A stretch of DNA of 64,000 nucleotides from assembly GCA_023333565.1 (NCBI GenBank), contig JAJKFH010001865.1, forward strand, positions 6,014,001 to 6,078,000, read 5' to 3'. The notes under the pieces are model-generated. The model did no database searches, was not told where the DNA came from, and saw only the letters and a list, made by a program, of their open reading frames with translations. A program made the translations under genes and the position numbers. The stretch comes from Puffinus mauretanicus (lineage: Eukaryota; Chordata; Aves; Procellariiformes; Procellariidae). The number at the start of each line of letters is the position of its first letter. Position 1 is the stretch's first letter. This document shows positions 25,989 to 40,330 of this stretch, one piece after another.

Positions 25989-27570
25989 ACTTTCTTCTAA
26001 TATGATTATATCGGGAAACTGGGATTCAGCTGTATCTAATTTATTATTGCATTAGGTATCAGTTTGCCCACATCATACCTGTCAATAACATTTCAAAATA
26101 AAAAAAGTAATAATGCCTGGAAAGAAAATAACTTTAGTAGACAGCTGATGGCTTTGGAAAATGAAATAGATTAAACAGACAAAAGAAGTGAAAAACTGAT
26201 AAAAATGTCAAAGCAAAGAGCCAGGACCAGACAGTGAGGCTTATCATCTCTGCTGCCCTCTCGCTGATGGCCTGACTTAACAGCGCGCTGAAGAATTCAG
26301 CAGTAATAGCTGAAACGGGGTCATTACAACTGCGGGTGGGATTTTTCAAGCACAAGTTGAGCACTGTCCCCAGTCCTTGATGTTTTAGCTTTGACTTTTA
26401 GTAGGTGCACAGGTGGGCCAACCCTGATATTTCTGAAACAACTCTCAGAAGCTGAAGCTGGGGTGTGTGTTTCCAGCCACGGAGTCGTGTTTTCTACCTC
26501 GTGTTGCACTTCTGTAGTTTTCGTGCAAGCTTATGCTAGACAGCCAGTCAACGTAGATGGACTCTTATCTTGCATCATTAACAGGGCTGAGAACTCAACT
26601 TCAAGGACTTCTTGCAAGAGCTGTTTTAAATTGATTATTGTGCTGTTTAGATGCTCTAGTTACACAGCACTCATTAGTGACAACTGAGGCACTGAATAAA
26701 GCAGACCTGTCAGACTTCCTGCCTTTGAAAAGACTGATAAATTAGTCTGGGCAGAGTGCCACGCTAGTCTGGTTATATTACTCGCAGTACTTGAATGAGC
26801 TCAGAGAGAGCTAGCTTGGGTATACCTTCATGAGAAGATAGCGTGCTGTCCAGATGTCCCTCATGCAGACAAACAGTTAATAACATTTTAAATTGCTTTG
26901 CTTGCTCTGCTTCAATTAAAGCATTCTAGTAACTCCAAATAATGGGATAAAAGTGTCATCTTTTGCTTTTTTTTTGGTGGCTGTGCTCTGAGGGAGGCCA
27001 GTGATGCTAACCTACTGCAGTGCAAATGGGGGGTGGCCTTTAACCTTTCCAGCTGGCACCGCTATGACTCAGTCAGGTTCCTCCTGAGTTGCTCTCGTTT
27101 GCCTTCGGGCCTTGGGGGCTAGGGTGAGTGCAGTGCTGTCTCGGGGAAGCACAGGCCGGGGGTTGCGGACCCAGCCTGTGTCAGCTAATGCAGAGTGTCA
27201 TATTGAGGGAAGAGAAGAAAGGGCAGAGTCGTCTTGCTGCTCTCTCTTTCTATGTCAGACTCCAGCTGGACCCAGAAAGGGGCTATCACAGTTGAGTTGA
27301 TATAAAAGCTGTAGGACACATTTACTCATCTTTCCAATGATGGTGTATCTCCAGAAATGTTATAAAAATGTTAGCAACAGGTTAGTCATAGATTGCGAAT
27401 TTGACCAGAAAGTGTACATATTCATTCACCCAGATAACCAAGTAAAATATGCACTGGAAATACAGTTTCTCAGAAATTGTTTTTCTTCCCCACCTGTACT
27501 TTATTATGTATTTTTCTGCCCTTCTGCATCAAGATACAATCAAAATATTTCACAGTAATATCTTTCTCTT

Positions 27571-27582
27571 CCCCCCCCCCCC
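27571..27582 (+). repeat. C12 homopolymer
   Basis: Twelve consecutive C after a CT-rich stretch. Confidence 0.9.
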
Positions 27583-30500
27583 AAAATAATGTGAGTGAAA
27601 GAAGAATCAGAGAGAAGGATAGACTGCCTAGTAACTTCAGTATGGGCCAGTGGTTTGGATCAGCACAAGTTTGCACCAAGGCAGATAAATAACAGCTACT
27701 TTATACAGAGCAGAATATCCCCAAAAGGAGAGACCTGCCGCCCCAACCCCCAGAAAAGCATTCAGACAGGAGGCTGGGCTTGAAAGCTTGGGCTCAATCA
27801 AGTAGTAAGAGAACTTGAAAATTGGTTTCCCATTTCCCAGGGAAATGCTCATCCTGTGCACCTGTTTGGGCTGGGTGAGGTCAAATTTGGAGCATGTTGA
27901 TCAGTTGGCACTTTCTGACAATAATTAACATGTTAGGAAATACCTCAGTGAAGCTATAAGAAACATGACAGAGATCATCCAGCAATGTTTTGCTCTTGAT
28001 ATTCAGGTATAATATTCACGGTACTGGAGAAATATACTGAAGAAGCATAGGTAAAATTGACATTAGCCCTCTGTAGCTTCCTGGATCTCTGGTCAACCCA
28101 GCCCTTATCAAACAATGTTTAAGGCATAAATTTGATCTTGCTGATAATCAGTGAAGTAGGTATAGGGGATTCTGGTAAACACTGATGTAACAGAATAAAA
28201 CCAAATGCCATTATATTTAAGCATCCTGGTTGTTTACTTTGGAGCTACAGCTGGGGAATTTTAGAAACCTGGGCAATTTTCCCCAGAAGCCCTTGACCAA
28301 GTGCTCATATGGCTGCTGTATGTGGATAGCAAGGAAGGCTGTTAGAGAATACCTGCGGGGTTACTGCAACCTCTCACAACAATATTCACCCAGGAAGGAG
28401 CCAGAATTTAACTCTCAGCTAAAGCGGGCTTTTTGTACCACTCCTAGTGACCCAGTGGAGACTTGCGAAACTCTTACCAAATGCTGCTATATAAAATTTC
28501 CCACTTCAGCAACTTATTCAACCAGAGGGAATTCTGTCTGCAGTACAATTGAAAGTATTCTTGCTCAGAAAATAGAAATCATTGATTACCCTGCATTTGT
28601 GAAGGCATTGTTGTTCATCCTGCCCAATAGTCTGTGCTTTGAATAATCCTTCATGATTGCTTCATCCTTCATAATAAGACAGTGTTGCAAAGCATGTTCC
28701 CAGCATCAAGCAGGGAATGGATTATTATAATAACCATTCTGTCAGATGCAGTTGTTGGCACAAAGGCTGGGTAGAAACAACTAAGACTCCCTATTGAAAT
28801 GATACCATGTGCATAGATCTAGAATTTGGGGTGTTCACTAGTTAGCTTTTAAGGTACTCTTATTAAGCAATACTCTCCCATCTATGAGTAATGTGTATAA
28901 AGAAAGAAAAAAACCTTAGTGGAGGAAAAAAAATTCACCAGGGCAGCTTGTAAAAACACTTGACAATATATCTGTGAAAGCAAAAAAAGCAACCCTCTGT
29001 TTCAGGACAAACTAATGAGTTACGTTTGTTCACCACACTCCAGCGCAGATATCCAATAATCAAATGTTCCCTCACCACTGGGCTGATCCTTCCTCCCTTC
29101 CAGAAAATCCCGCCATGTTTCAGTTTCAGTGGACAGCACAATACCAAAATGGAGGCATCCCTCCAGCGCCTGGTCCTACTCTGTTCCCTCACCCTGCTAT
29201 AGGTATCGCAGATGGTAGGGTCCCATCATATTTTTACTCTGCTTGTCTTCCATGCTGTGAGATTATCTGCAACAGCTCTTTCTGGGAAATACTCAGTCAA
29301 TATCACCTCACACAGTGAAGTTCAGCATAGTATTCCTGTTATTTGTATTGCCATAGTTCTTTCGAGCCCCAGGAAGGGTCCAACACTATGTTGTATTTGG
29401 TAGTCCAAATCTTCCGAGCATTTGCATCGCTACAGAATAAACATCCCTTCCCTGTCTGTCATTTGGTTAGTGACAGAGAGGATTTTAAGTTCACCTATGA
29501 TAAAATGGCTCCTAAAGCATCATTGAGAAATTCTGAGTAGAAAGCTTCAGTCAATAAAGTTTTTCCTATCACTAAATTCCCCATGGCCACCAAAAGCTGA
29601 GTGGCTCCTTCATCTCTATTTATCTGACACTGTGCATAAATAGTTCATACAGCTAAAGTAGCTGTGACCGTTCCTTGCTCTCTTCACCTTAGGAAGGGGC
29701 AAACAACTTCTTACCTTCTCAGAGGCTTACATTATTATTTTTATTTACATTACAGCCATACCTAGACCTTCAGGTCAATAAGGCACTGTTGGCCAAAGCA
29801 TTATGCAAACACTGGCAAAAATACAACACCCCATCCTGAAAAGCCTATATCCCAGGACGGGTGACATGCAGAAGGCAGAGAAGGCTGAAGTCAAATTCAT
29901 TATGCATCTTATACTCATTTACAACCTTTCTGCTCATTATAAATCCACAGAAAAAGTGTTGAAACTCCCCATCTGTGCCTTAAGATATTAGACAGGGCCC
30001 AAGGATGCATCTGGAAGATGAGATTGCAGTGACAACTGCAGGGAGGTTGCAGGCTGGAGGGGCTGTGAGAGGCATGAACGGCCAGAAACTGTGTGCATGA
30101 GGTGCTCGGAGGAGGGAGGTTGTGTCGGGTGGAAGCCAGAGGGTAACAGCTGCCCTCCTGAAGCATAGGGCTCGAGGGGGACCCAGCACTGCCCGCAGCC
30201 TTGGGCACTGCAGCGTGGTGGGGGCCAAGCCACAGCCCCCTCCCCACTCGCTGCAGGTCTGCTAGCTTTCGGCATCACATCCAAACCAGCATTATCTTAA
30301 AGGCTGTGCTGGAGGGTTTTAGCCGACACCAATGTCTTCAGCAGCTACGGAGAGTGGCTGGTGACTGCGGTTCTCCTCTGCGTTCAGAGTATTCCAGGCA
30401 GACTTTACAGAGAATATGGAGGCAGATGTGGCCTGGAAAAGCTCAGCCTTCCTCAAAATATTCAGATAAGAATTCAGATTTGAAGAGCTTATCCAAAAAG

Positions 30501-31544
30501 GAAGCCTCAGAGCTCCTGTGGCTAGCCTCTGTCCAATAATATACATATATTTTTTTCAGTTTGTCTTCAAATAATGTGTTGTTCTTACAGAAAGAAGCAC
30601 AAAGACAAAAGTGATCCAGATATCACACCCTGATACTCTCCCTTCCAAAAGGAAGCTTTTTTGCTAGGGAGGCAGAGGTTTAAGACAGGTACATAGCAAA
30701 AATAATGCTAGCACTTCAATTCAGTCTAAGACACAGTCACACATTCAACAATAGGTAGTTTAGCAAGTGCATGAAATTACAGATGTACCTGTTAGGTTTT
30801 ACAGTAATTGGCGGAAGCTGCACTGAACAAGACAGAACAAAATACAAGCTAACAAATTAAAAAGCCTTAATGTGCAAGGATCCCATTTCATGCCATTTTT
30901 ATGCTGGTGTTACATATTATGCTGGATGGTGTTGTATGTTATGCTGGACGCCATGCAGTGTGTCTAAATGTTGTTATCTACCCTATAACTTAAAATAATG
31001 GTTCAGTGCCAGTCTCAAAAATGTTAGGCTAGTCAAGGGCCTTTTCGTTTTCAATCTGTGCTCTCGCAGCAATTCTCATTTTAACTCTTAGTAGCAAATA
31101 CTTTCTGCCTCAGAGGAGCTGCAGCTATGTCTAAGTGGCAAAAATTGTAAGCTTTGTTGTAAATGAAGCGTGGGCTACACTGTCAATACAAGCTGTCCAA
31201 AACATAATGAGAGCATTTAAATATTTTATGATTTTTTCCAATGTTTTATCAGAGATTGAACACTGGAATGAGTCTTACGTGAGAGCAACTTGCCAGATGA
31301 AGAGCATAATGAATGTCTTTCATAAAAATGAATATTTAAACAGTGTAGTTAGTTGTATTATAATTGCTCAACCTCAATACAATCACGATGTTTCACTATT
31401 CTTTCCTCCAGTATAATTCTAATCTGAATATTATATATATAAACTGTACCGAATAGGAATCCGTCAGGCATGGAATCATCTTTTAGAAATGCAACTCTTT
31501 GGTCGGCTGGGATGATTAATCCAGCCTCATTCTGTGGACATCAA

Positions 31545-31562
31545 ATATATATATATATATAT
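31545..31562 (+). repeat. (AT)9 microsatellite
   Basis: Nine uninterrupted AT units. Confidence 0.95.
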
Positions 31563-31952
31563 GTGTTTTAAGATAATTTAACATAATACAATAACATACA
31601 TTTTAATCCCAAATCCAGAGAAATCAGTACTAAACCTCCTATTGCCTTCAGTGGAGATTGGCTTTCATGCCCCCAAGACATTTTAAAAGAATGCTGACTA
31701 TTTCGAGAGTTTAGTATTGCTATTAGCCTACCTTGGTTGAATATTTTAACATAAACGAGATTTTGCATGCTAAATCAACAGAGCAGCTTAATCCACTCTT
31801 GAAACTGTTGCGCCAAATTTACGAAGAGGAAAATATCAGCAGGCTGCTCCAGCATGGACCTGCACCTGCACGTCCCTTCATGCCCCTGCACCATTTCACT
31901 AAAGAAAAAAAAGTTTAGTGGACATTCACTGAGTGTGGCCATGCAGGTCCAT

Positions 31953-31967
31953 ACACACACACACACA

Positions 31968-32001
<34 letters not shown>
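31953..32001 (+). repeat. Compound (AC)9(TC)15 microsatellite
   Basis: Nine AC units run directly into about fifteen TC units with no interruption. Confidence 0.95.
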
Positions 32002-32005
<4 letters not shown>

Positions 32006-34931
32006 GAAAGCCTATTGCAGGCAACAGAAATACTGCTACAAATTTCAGTGAAGCTCGACTGGAGAACTACATCAGTATGTAAGGTCATCTGGGAACTTTT
32101 AGCAGCAAATTTAGTGACCAAATCTTTGTCTTTAGGTATCAGCTACCTTCCCATTCAGCAGAACTTTCGCAGCATATTTATCCTTCTGAAGTATCTTATT
32201 AACAGTTTTTTAAGGACCATCTTGTTTAAACAGTTTTTGCAGTTACAGGTCAAACTTGGTGCTAAAGTCAGAAGACTGCTCTGAAATCTGTGTCTGTGCA
32301 CGTTAGGTGTGAACCCTCCCTGTACGTACGAAGGATGCCAATGTGGGATAACTTGCTGTTCGATGTGGATGGCCGAATGAGTGGGAATAGAGGAACAATG
32401 CTAAGAAACTGTTTTTCTCACCACCAGAAAAAATACAACGGCACTGTGCCTTTGGGTTTCTCCAACTCCTACCTCCCCAGAAGGAAACAATCATCACCAT
32501 TAATATTATTGAGTGTATCATGAGATTTAACATTTTGAATGCAGAATTTGTCCATTGTTAGTCAGTAAGGTATACTGAGGGAGAGACGGATGAAGAAAGC
32601 AGAATGGGGTTGTTTTTTGATGAAGATGGTGTTTCAGCTTCATTTCATTCGTGTAGAATAAGCTAAGCAAGTTTTTGGAAGGAAGGTGGAGCAGGATTTT
32701 GCTGATTTGGAGCTAGTTAATTTTGAACCAATTCTATTGCACTTGGTCCGCTTTTACTAGAAACATGCTGCATATCATTGAAACCTCTCCTATATTTGCC
32801 TCTCTACATTTTCAAGATTTCAATGTAATTTAAAGGATTACAATATCGTTCTGGGTTAGCACATGAATTTCTTCTTTGGTGAACACAGTAGTAGATGGGG
32901 AAAGAAACACACAAGTGGAACATTTAAATTAACTGAAACATATCTGAAAATATGTAAGCCAGTTAGTTAAGACAAAAAAAAATATTCCGCCAAGTCTATC
33001 AGTTTAGGCTTTTCTTTTTAGAAAATTTTTATTGCAATGAAATGTCTGCAAGCACTAATCCCTAGTACTAAACACAGCGTTTTATTTCATTTAATTGATT
33101 TTCTTTATTGCAGCCAAGTTGATAGAAGATTGAAAATCATCTATTGTACATGTGCAAATACTTTAAGAATCCTTTTTAATATGCACACCAATGGCTTATT
33201 AACAAATTCAGACTACAAAATCACACTTTGAGATGCGATTCCAGCTATTTGCATAACAACTAATCACCTCAACCTGTGTACCAAAAGAAGGGGCAAGTTT
33301 ATTAGCAGATCTGTCTGCGTTTAGAGCACTCCTACTGCCATGGTTACGTGTCGTTTGGTTTGGTTATTCATGACTGAAGAATAGAGCAGTGCCATTGCCG
33401 TATCATCAAAATCTAGGTCTCACTAGAACGTTTTCCGTTTTTATCTCTTAACTAATGTTTTGCGAAGGCACTTCCTATGTTGACAATGGTGTTACATTGA
33501 ACAAGGCAGCACCATAAAACCTGCAGGTCCCTACAAGGCAAGAGTAACATTTCATAAGATCATCCTTATGAAATATTCTTTGGCTTCTCCATAAATTTCA
33601 TCATGTGCTCCTGCAAAGCATTCAGAGCCTTTCAGCTTCCCGTGGCTCCAGCGAAGGATGAGAATTTCTCAGCTCTTGGAAGGATTATGCTCATGTGGAC
33701 CCTGCAGTCAGGAAACTCTTCTGCTTCACTAGTGCATTTAATTGCCCCAGACACAGTTTTTACTCTCTACCATGAATACAGTCCCTTAAATGCACTTGAC
33801 AGTGGGCAGCGTGAAAAGCCTTTTTTCCTCCCATGCATTAAAAGTGACTGAGTGAGTAACACATGAGTGGAAGAATGAAGCATTGCCATGTGTGAACAGT
33901 GAAGAGATATATAGCAAAAAGCAAGAGTGAATTTTGGGGCGGATTAAAAGAGATGTGTGATGAAGATAAGTGATGCCAAGAGAGAAGAGAGAGGTGGAAA
34001 GTTAAAGGACATAATAGAATTTCCTTAAAAACAGTCAAGGGAAACAGTCAAGTACATGCCCAAAGGAGCTAAGAGATGAGAAAAAAAATTACCATCTACA
34101 ACCAGCCAGGGGACATTAAATAGGCAGCTACAGAACGCTCTATAGGTAGGACACCTAGAATGAAGGATAGCTGCAGTAATTATAAAATTAATTTATGATT
34201 GATTTATGAAACTGTATATACTCTTCTGCTAGTAAAGCATTTGATTAGATCCTTACCTTGTAAAGGTAAATATATTCAATTTTAGCTAAGGACCTTCTTG
34301 CTCTGCTTTCTCTTATTTTATCTATGGTAGATGTTGTTTCACATCTAACTCTAACACTTCTGACAGCCTGAAAGCATGCTAAATAAATAAAAGAGTTACT
34401 TATTTTTAGATATGATAATTACTTATCTGCTTGAGTAGATCAAGTTAGAAGTCACTGGATAGTAGAAACAAATTCTTGTTGGATTCAGCTTTAACACTGC
34501 AAATCTGATTCTTCCACCTGAATTCTTACAGGATATAATTTTAGACTTGAAATAACTGCTTTTACCTCCCCAAGTCATGTTCATGTTTCACTGAATAGTT
34601 CTCACTGTCTGGTCATATTAACAATAAGTTTAATAACCACTCTTTTCATCTATAGTAATAAAGTTGTATTTTCATGTAAAATTACCTTATTCCATGGAAT
34701 AATGAAGATTTTAAATTCATTATGTAACACAAGTCTTGATTTTTATTTACTGTTTCTACATGTTTTATTTTTATAGATATTTGGACTTCTTATATTGAGA
34801 CAAATCCTCAGCAAATGTAAACTGCTATGGGTCTGAGGAAGCTATGGAGGTGAATCTGTTTAAACCAGTTAAGGCTCTGGCCTTTATTTCTGTATTTTAA
34901 CATCATTGACTTCACAAGTGTACATCGGCTG

Positions 34932-34955
34932 ACACACATACACACACACACACAC
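34932..34955 (+). repeat. (CA)n microsatellite
   Basis: CA-rich run broken by a single T at about 34939. Confidence 0.85.
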
Positions 34956-35643
34956 AAACAAATGCTTCCTATGCTTTCACAGTGCAAAGCTGATGTGATT
35001 TTACAGAATAATTCTCAAGAATTACACACGTGTAGCTGTGGCTGTTCATTCTTTTCCTTTTGATTTTGGATTTACTTGAAATCCAGCTCTGTCCCTGCTC
35101 CCGTTTGAAATCTCAGGATTTTCTATCTTCGGTATAATCTACAGGACTAGCAACAACAAAGCATGAGGAAGAGCTTAACAAACAAACAAATAATAATTAA
35201 AAAACAGACCAAGAACCAGCATGTGGAGAAATCCCAAAACAATAATTAATTGAAAGGGGCTCTGTGTTTATTTTGACAGCCATATCCATTAGTATTTGGG
35301 GATGAGGAGTTTAAGTTTCAACAGATGCCCTGAAAAGCGGGGAGACTGGGGGATTATTTGAATTTGAAGTACAGCAACAGGCCACTGTTCTACTAAATGG
35401 CCATCAGAGTGATTTATTACAAACTGAGCTGCAAGGTACAAATAACTTTAGAGTGTTACAAGAGACAGAGATATCAGAGAAACACTTATCTTGGTGTCAC
35501 AGATACCTCCCTAGACCACCCTCAACAGCTTTTCCAAGCACACCCCCAGGCTTACAACAGGGCAGTGTCAGGCAGCGACATGCCCCTTCGTCTGGGTGCA
35601 AAGTCGTGTATAGTCTGTATTCATGCCGCAGTTAATGCCCTTT

Positions 35644-35666
35644 ACACACCCACACACACACCCCCC
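35644..35666 (+). repeat. (CA)n followed by C-run
   Basis: ACACACC then CACACACACA then CCCCCC. Confidence 0.8.
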
Positions 35667-37511
35667 ATTTGTCCCCTGCGTTACGTGGTACACCTGGACT
35701 AGCTAACAACAGAAAAGGTCTTCAAGTGCAACCCTACAAGACAGGTAGTATCACTCCTTTAAATCCAAAAGCAGTTCAAAGGGTTAGAGGCAAAGGATTG
35801 CCTTCCTGTGGTCTGAGAGACAGGACCCATTAATTTTACTTTTGATGCTTGAAACAAAGAGTGATGCAAGGGATCTGACACAAGGCATATATTGTGTTAT
35901 GACTATGTCATGTTACCCTGAGTGACAAGGTAATATCCACACACAGGTGGGGTTTCTGGACAAATACACCTACAGCATGCTCTGACCACTGAACTGAGGT
36001 TTTGCAGGTTTGGTCATATGATGAATCTCACTGTGATTCTTTATGGCCCCATCAAACAGAGAAAGCAGGATCATGTTTGTATTGCATCTGTATAACTCCT
36101 TTTATACCAGCTTTATTAAGACTGCGTACTATAACTTCTCAAATTTTTGCCTGCCGTCACCTAATAATACCAGTTTAGCTCATAAATTCAAAACAACAAA
36201 CTGCTGCTAAACTTTTAGAAGATAAAAGTAGAGAAACAAGCACAAAGCCTGGCACTTATTTTTTCCTAATATTTGTTGCTTAGGTTTTCAGAAAAAACAG
36301 TTAAAAGGGTTTCCTTGAGAATGCACTTCAATATGCAATTCAGGACCATAGAGTCAGTCATGTAAATTTAAAAACGCAGCCTACTGTATTACTGTGTGTA
36401 TGAATCAGTGTAGGCTGCAGTCCCTTGGCAGATTTCCAGTGTAGCTCTTGATGCCAGTTTTGGAAACCTGCTGTGTACGTGTTTCAGAGCCCAGGAACCG
36501 GCTGTGGACAGCGATTTCCTCCCACCTACAGAGTCCCCTGCTGAGCTCGGTCTCTTGTTACTCCCCAAAATGAAACAAACGTCCTGCAGCGTCCTACCAA
36601 GGAGCACCATTGCTAACGAGTAGACAGCGCTTGCCTAATTACCTGTCACCACTTCTGCACATCTTGCTTTTTCTGCTCATGTGGGACAAATACTCACGGC
36701 AGTTTTGGTGGTACAGAACAAGGCGCCGGAGTGAGACCCTCTCTTCGGAGTCATTCATGCTGGTTACTGAATAGACATCAGAAAGCAACATCATTTGGCT
36801 ATTTCTGACCTGCAATAGATTGCTACTTGCAACCCTTTTAATGTCATTATCCATCTCCTGAGCCATCTGGCCCCTGTTGCAAGATACCTGCAGATGTATT
36901 AATAAACCAATCTAATAGAGCTGTACATATTAAATATACAGCAGAAGCAGCTGGTTGCTGTTTGTTCTGAGCTTTCTATTTTTCCCTAATGTTTCAGCCA
37001 TTGTAATTTAAAATCCTAAGCCAGCTCCTTCAAGGAAAAGAACAGGTTTTTTTCCTCATCTACCCACAAAACAAAATAAATTCATCTTACGTGAAAGAAG
37101 GCTGTCATTGAAAGGAAGTTATAATCAGTGTAAATGTCATTTTCCTCCTTGGAGTGGAAACTTTAGGTTTAGCCCTTGAACAGCATTGTCAGTTCATCTT
37201 ATTATCATATACCCCCCTGACAGCTCTCATATTAATTGCACCAGATTGCTTGCAGTGTGCTCATTTGTTTGTTTGTTTTCTCTTAACTAAGAACAATTTG
37301 AATGACTTTCAGAAAACTTTACTTCCTTTCAGATACAAGTGGCGTCAGAGGGAAACAAAACATATCTTAAAAGACTTTAAATTGTAGACTATTAATTTTA
37401 ATGATGAAGTTAGTGCTCTTTGGGATAGTGCTTATGAATTTCTCAAAGTGGGCCTACAGATGTAAAGCCATATAAACTAACATACAGGAAAATCTGGCTG
37501 TACACAAATAA

Positions 37512-37536
37512 ATAGAATAAACAAAATTTATTCTAT
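37512..37536. repeat. Perfect 10-bp hairpin
   Basis: ATAGAATAAA and TTTATTCTAT are perfect reverse complements separated by CAAAA. All-A/T-rich stem; no function assigned. Confidence 0.85.
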
Positions 37537-40204
37537 AGATCTACCTAAATCTATTCTGATTTTGAATTTTTCAGCTGAATTTTTTAGACAGGTGGTTTTA
37601 AGCTCAGACCATTTCTGTATAGAAATAAAGGAAAAACTGACAGTTTCAAATAGATGGTAGCACATTTTAAACTGGGATTAACAAAAGGCTTTTAAGGGAT
37701 TCTTTTAAGTCAATTAAATCAATCCTTTTTTAAGCACCTGACTGCATTAGGCTCTTCTGAAATTTGGGTCTTTATATGCTTAGGTGAAGTAGTTGTCACA
37801 AAATTCTTTTTAAGTAAGGTTACTATCTTATGTTAAACAATTAAATTAAAGTTCATTCACAGATTTTTTTTCTATTTATCTTACCTGATAGTTACTGTCT
37901 TGAGGGTTAATGTCTAATAACTTGTTCTCCTACATGTATTTTATAACTCAAATAAACCATAATTTGTGGACTAATAGATGTCGCAGCACTTCAAAAAACT
38001 TGTTGTTTTTTCTTTTCCATCACTGATATGCCCAATCCTTGTTTCCCATCTGTTTCCAAAGTGCTCTCTCATCACCAGCTGCAAGCTGCTAGTAAGGGCA
38101 TATAACCGTGCCTATGGATCTGCACCATCCTGCACAGCTGTCTGGGTTGGCCAGTCCAAGAATTCAACCACATCCTTATACAGGAGACCTTTGCCAGACT
38201 GCCAGCTCCCCAGCTGCATGAGAAGGCACAGGAACTACCTTTAAAAAACAAAATACTATCCTTAGTGTGCATCTGAAAAATATCTGGGGAAAAAGAAAAC
38301 AAAACCAAAACCCACACACACATGACCCCCCACACTGTCCAAGCTAGTTTTTTCTCAGCTTGACTGAATGGCTGTTTCAACTTACCACACCTGGCAGCTA
38401 CTGATCTAATTATGCCAGCATTCAAAACACAATTTAAAGATTAAGAGAAAAGTGCAGATATGGGATCAAAAAAAAGCGAATTGCTAACATCAGCAATTAA
38501 AGTCCAAGAAGCTGAAAACTGAGTAAGTCAGTTGTGCTAGTTTGGGGCTGGGGTAGGAAATAAAAAACTATCTGTGGCAAATAAAAAAGAAAAAAAGCAA
38601 AAAAAACTCTAGACAAAACATAAAATGCTACCTAGTGCAGGTAGCAAGTATTTGAAGGTATTTAAAGCAAACAAAATTAACCCCCCCTCTCCTCCCTTTA
38701 TAAGCTCAGCTGCACTCTTTAAAGCTCTCAGAACATGATCTTGCAGTTTTAAAGATGACTTGCAGAAGTCCCTCTACTGGGCCTACACAAAGACACTAAA
38801 AAAAAAAAACTAACTACACAGATTGGACCACTTTATTTTTGACTAAAAACCATGAAAGATCATAAGGAACTGGTAGATGAGTTGTGGAGTAAATAGCAAT
38901 AATTCTACATTTCCAAGGATAACCTTGTTTATCAAAGTGTTCAGGCTTTGAACATTCCCAAAAAGTTAATTTTCAGGGAGAAAAATAGCAGCTGCCCCGA
39001 GAGACCCAAGTACATCAAAGATGTCCTTTTTTGCTCCCTACACTCAGTATCTCAGTTCTGAACTCCTTTTTCTCTTTTTTAACTACCTTTAAGTTTTATT
39101 AATCAGGCTTCTGCCCTGTGATCATCAGAAGCGACACACAGCAAAGCATACGTAGGCTCTGTACAATCCTTTTTGATTTTGGTTGTTGTAATGTGGGACA
39201 GGAAGCCCTGTTACCTACCCATCGCTCCATATTCCTCTGAAAACATGCACCAGCCCAATTCATGAGTTTCCTGAAAACCTTTTTATTCCTTCCTCTTTCC
39301 TGTGCGCATACTGGTGTTCCCCAGAAAAACGTGCTCAACGTGGTTCCCATTACTCATGTATATTTTGTCTTCTCTGTCTAGTGAGTTCAAATTGCTACAA
39401 GCCATCCTCATAACTGTTCAGATTTATGCCCACCCAAGCCTCATCTCCATCTGTTTCAGTGATTGCACTTAAGAGGGTCAAGTTGGATGTGAACCATAAG
39501 CCCAGAGGTGGAAAACCAACACTTTACACACTAAATCTGTTGTCCTCTTTGTCCCAGTGCAGTGGATGAAAGGATACAAACCAGAATCACTTCTGAGCCA
39601 AGACAACTGTAAAAAGTCTTCACTAGAGATACGCAGAAGCCTATTTGGTGGGTGAATTGCACTTTTGACACCTGTCAATAATGTACATGGCCATTTAGTG
39701 ATATGAGCTTACATTTTTCTCAAAGGAGAAAAGCACTTCAAACACGCTTCTGAAGTACAAGATGAAGTGAAAAAGAAAAACCTGTAGTATAATTTGTATG
39801 CATATTAATGAGTCATGAATGACATAAAGGAGTGCCTCTCTTCACCTAGAGAGAGATAGGATGTACATTTAACGAAACAATACTGTTACTACAAACTTTA
39901 TTTTCCTCAGTCTAAACCATTATAGACTGATCTGCACAATGCTGGGAAAAAATGAGGCACCCTTCTTTCTTCTAACACTTCTCTATAAACACATTAGGTT
40001 TAGCCTCTATTTCATCCAGACATTTCATACATATTTTCTTCTGTACCATGAGAAGCAGCCGTGGATGGATGTTGAGTGGAGAATGTACCCCACTGTACAC
40101 AGATGATCCTCCCTTACTGCATGAAGCAAGCCCTTAAGCACTCCTTGCTAATGAAATACGGATTTGTTGTCTACCAGTCAGTGTAGAAAAGCATTATTGC
40201 CTCT

Positions 40205-40330
40205 AATCTGTAGGGAGAAATCGTGGGGCTCCAAGAGGTGACGCGATTTGTCCAGGGTCATCAACTAACCAGCGGCTGAGCCTCAGAGAGAAGGAGGGTG
40301 CCCTTTACCCCCGGGCTATTGCACACAGGA
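40205..40330 (-). mobile_element. MIR-like SINE fragment, minus orientation
   Basis: 'AGAGGTGACGCGATTTGTCC' followed by 'AGGGTCATCAACTAACCAGC' and 'GGCTGAGCCTCAGA' is the reverse-complement order of the MIR core ('aagtgacttgcccagggtcac...agtggcagagcc'). It ends in a CCCGGGCTATTGCACA block. Diverged but ordered. Confidence 0.55.

Larger units (their letters stand above)
23851..40204. other. Long unique AT-rich stretch without supported genes
   Basis: No coding exon or RNA gene could be supported. Open frames such as 28230-28646 (+, 138 codons), 30201-30539 (+) and overlapping minus-strand frames at 29915-30284 show no known domain; the last group sits in a GC-rich patch open in several frames. 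Simple repeats and two short palindromes are listed separately. AT-rich blocks with TAAT-type motifs (31180-31420, 33040-33240, 34620-34800) could be conserved noncoding elements, but this cannot be judged from one sequence. Confidence 0.55.

Noticed and set aside
28230..28646. 138-codon plus-strand open frame
   Set aside because: No recognised domain and no supported splice sites; length is within chance for 64 kb.
29064..29318. Pro/Gln-rich open frame resembling an exon
   Set aside because: No domain, no convincing splice sites and no continuation.
29915..30284. Three overlapping minus-strand frames of 82-110 codons
   Set aside because: A GC-rich patch open in several frames at once, rich in Pro/Ser/Leu without domains; no exon boundary supported.
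31951..32001. Regular repeats as possible CRISPR
   Set aside because: Dinucleotide microsatellite with no spacers, in a vertebrate context.
36639..36866. 75-codon minus-strand frame with balanced composition
   Set aside because: Starts with ATG after a CAG acceptor-like site, but no domain or continuation could be recognised.
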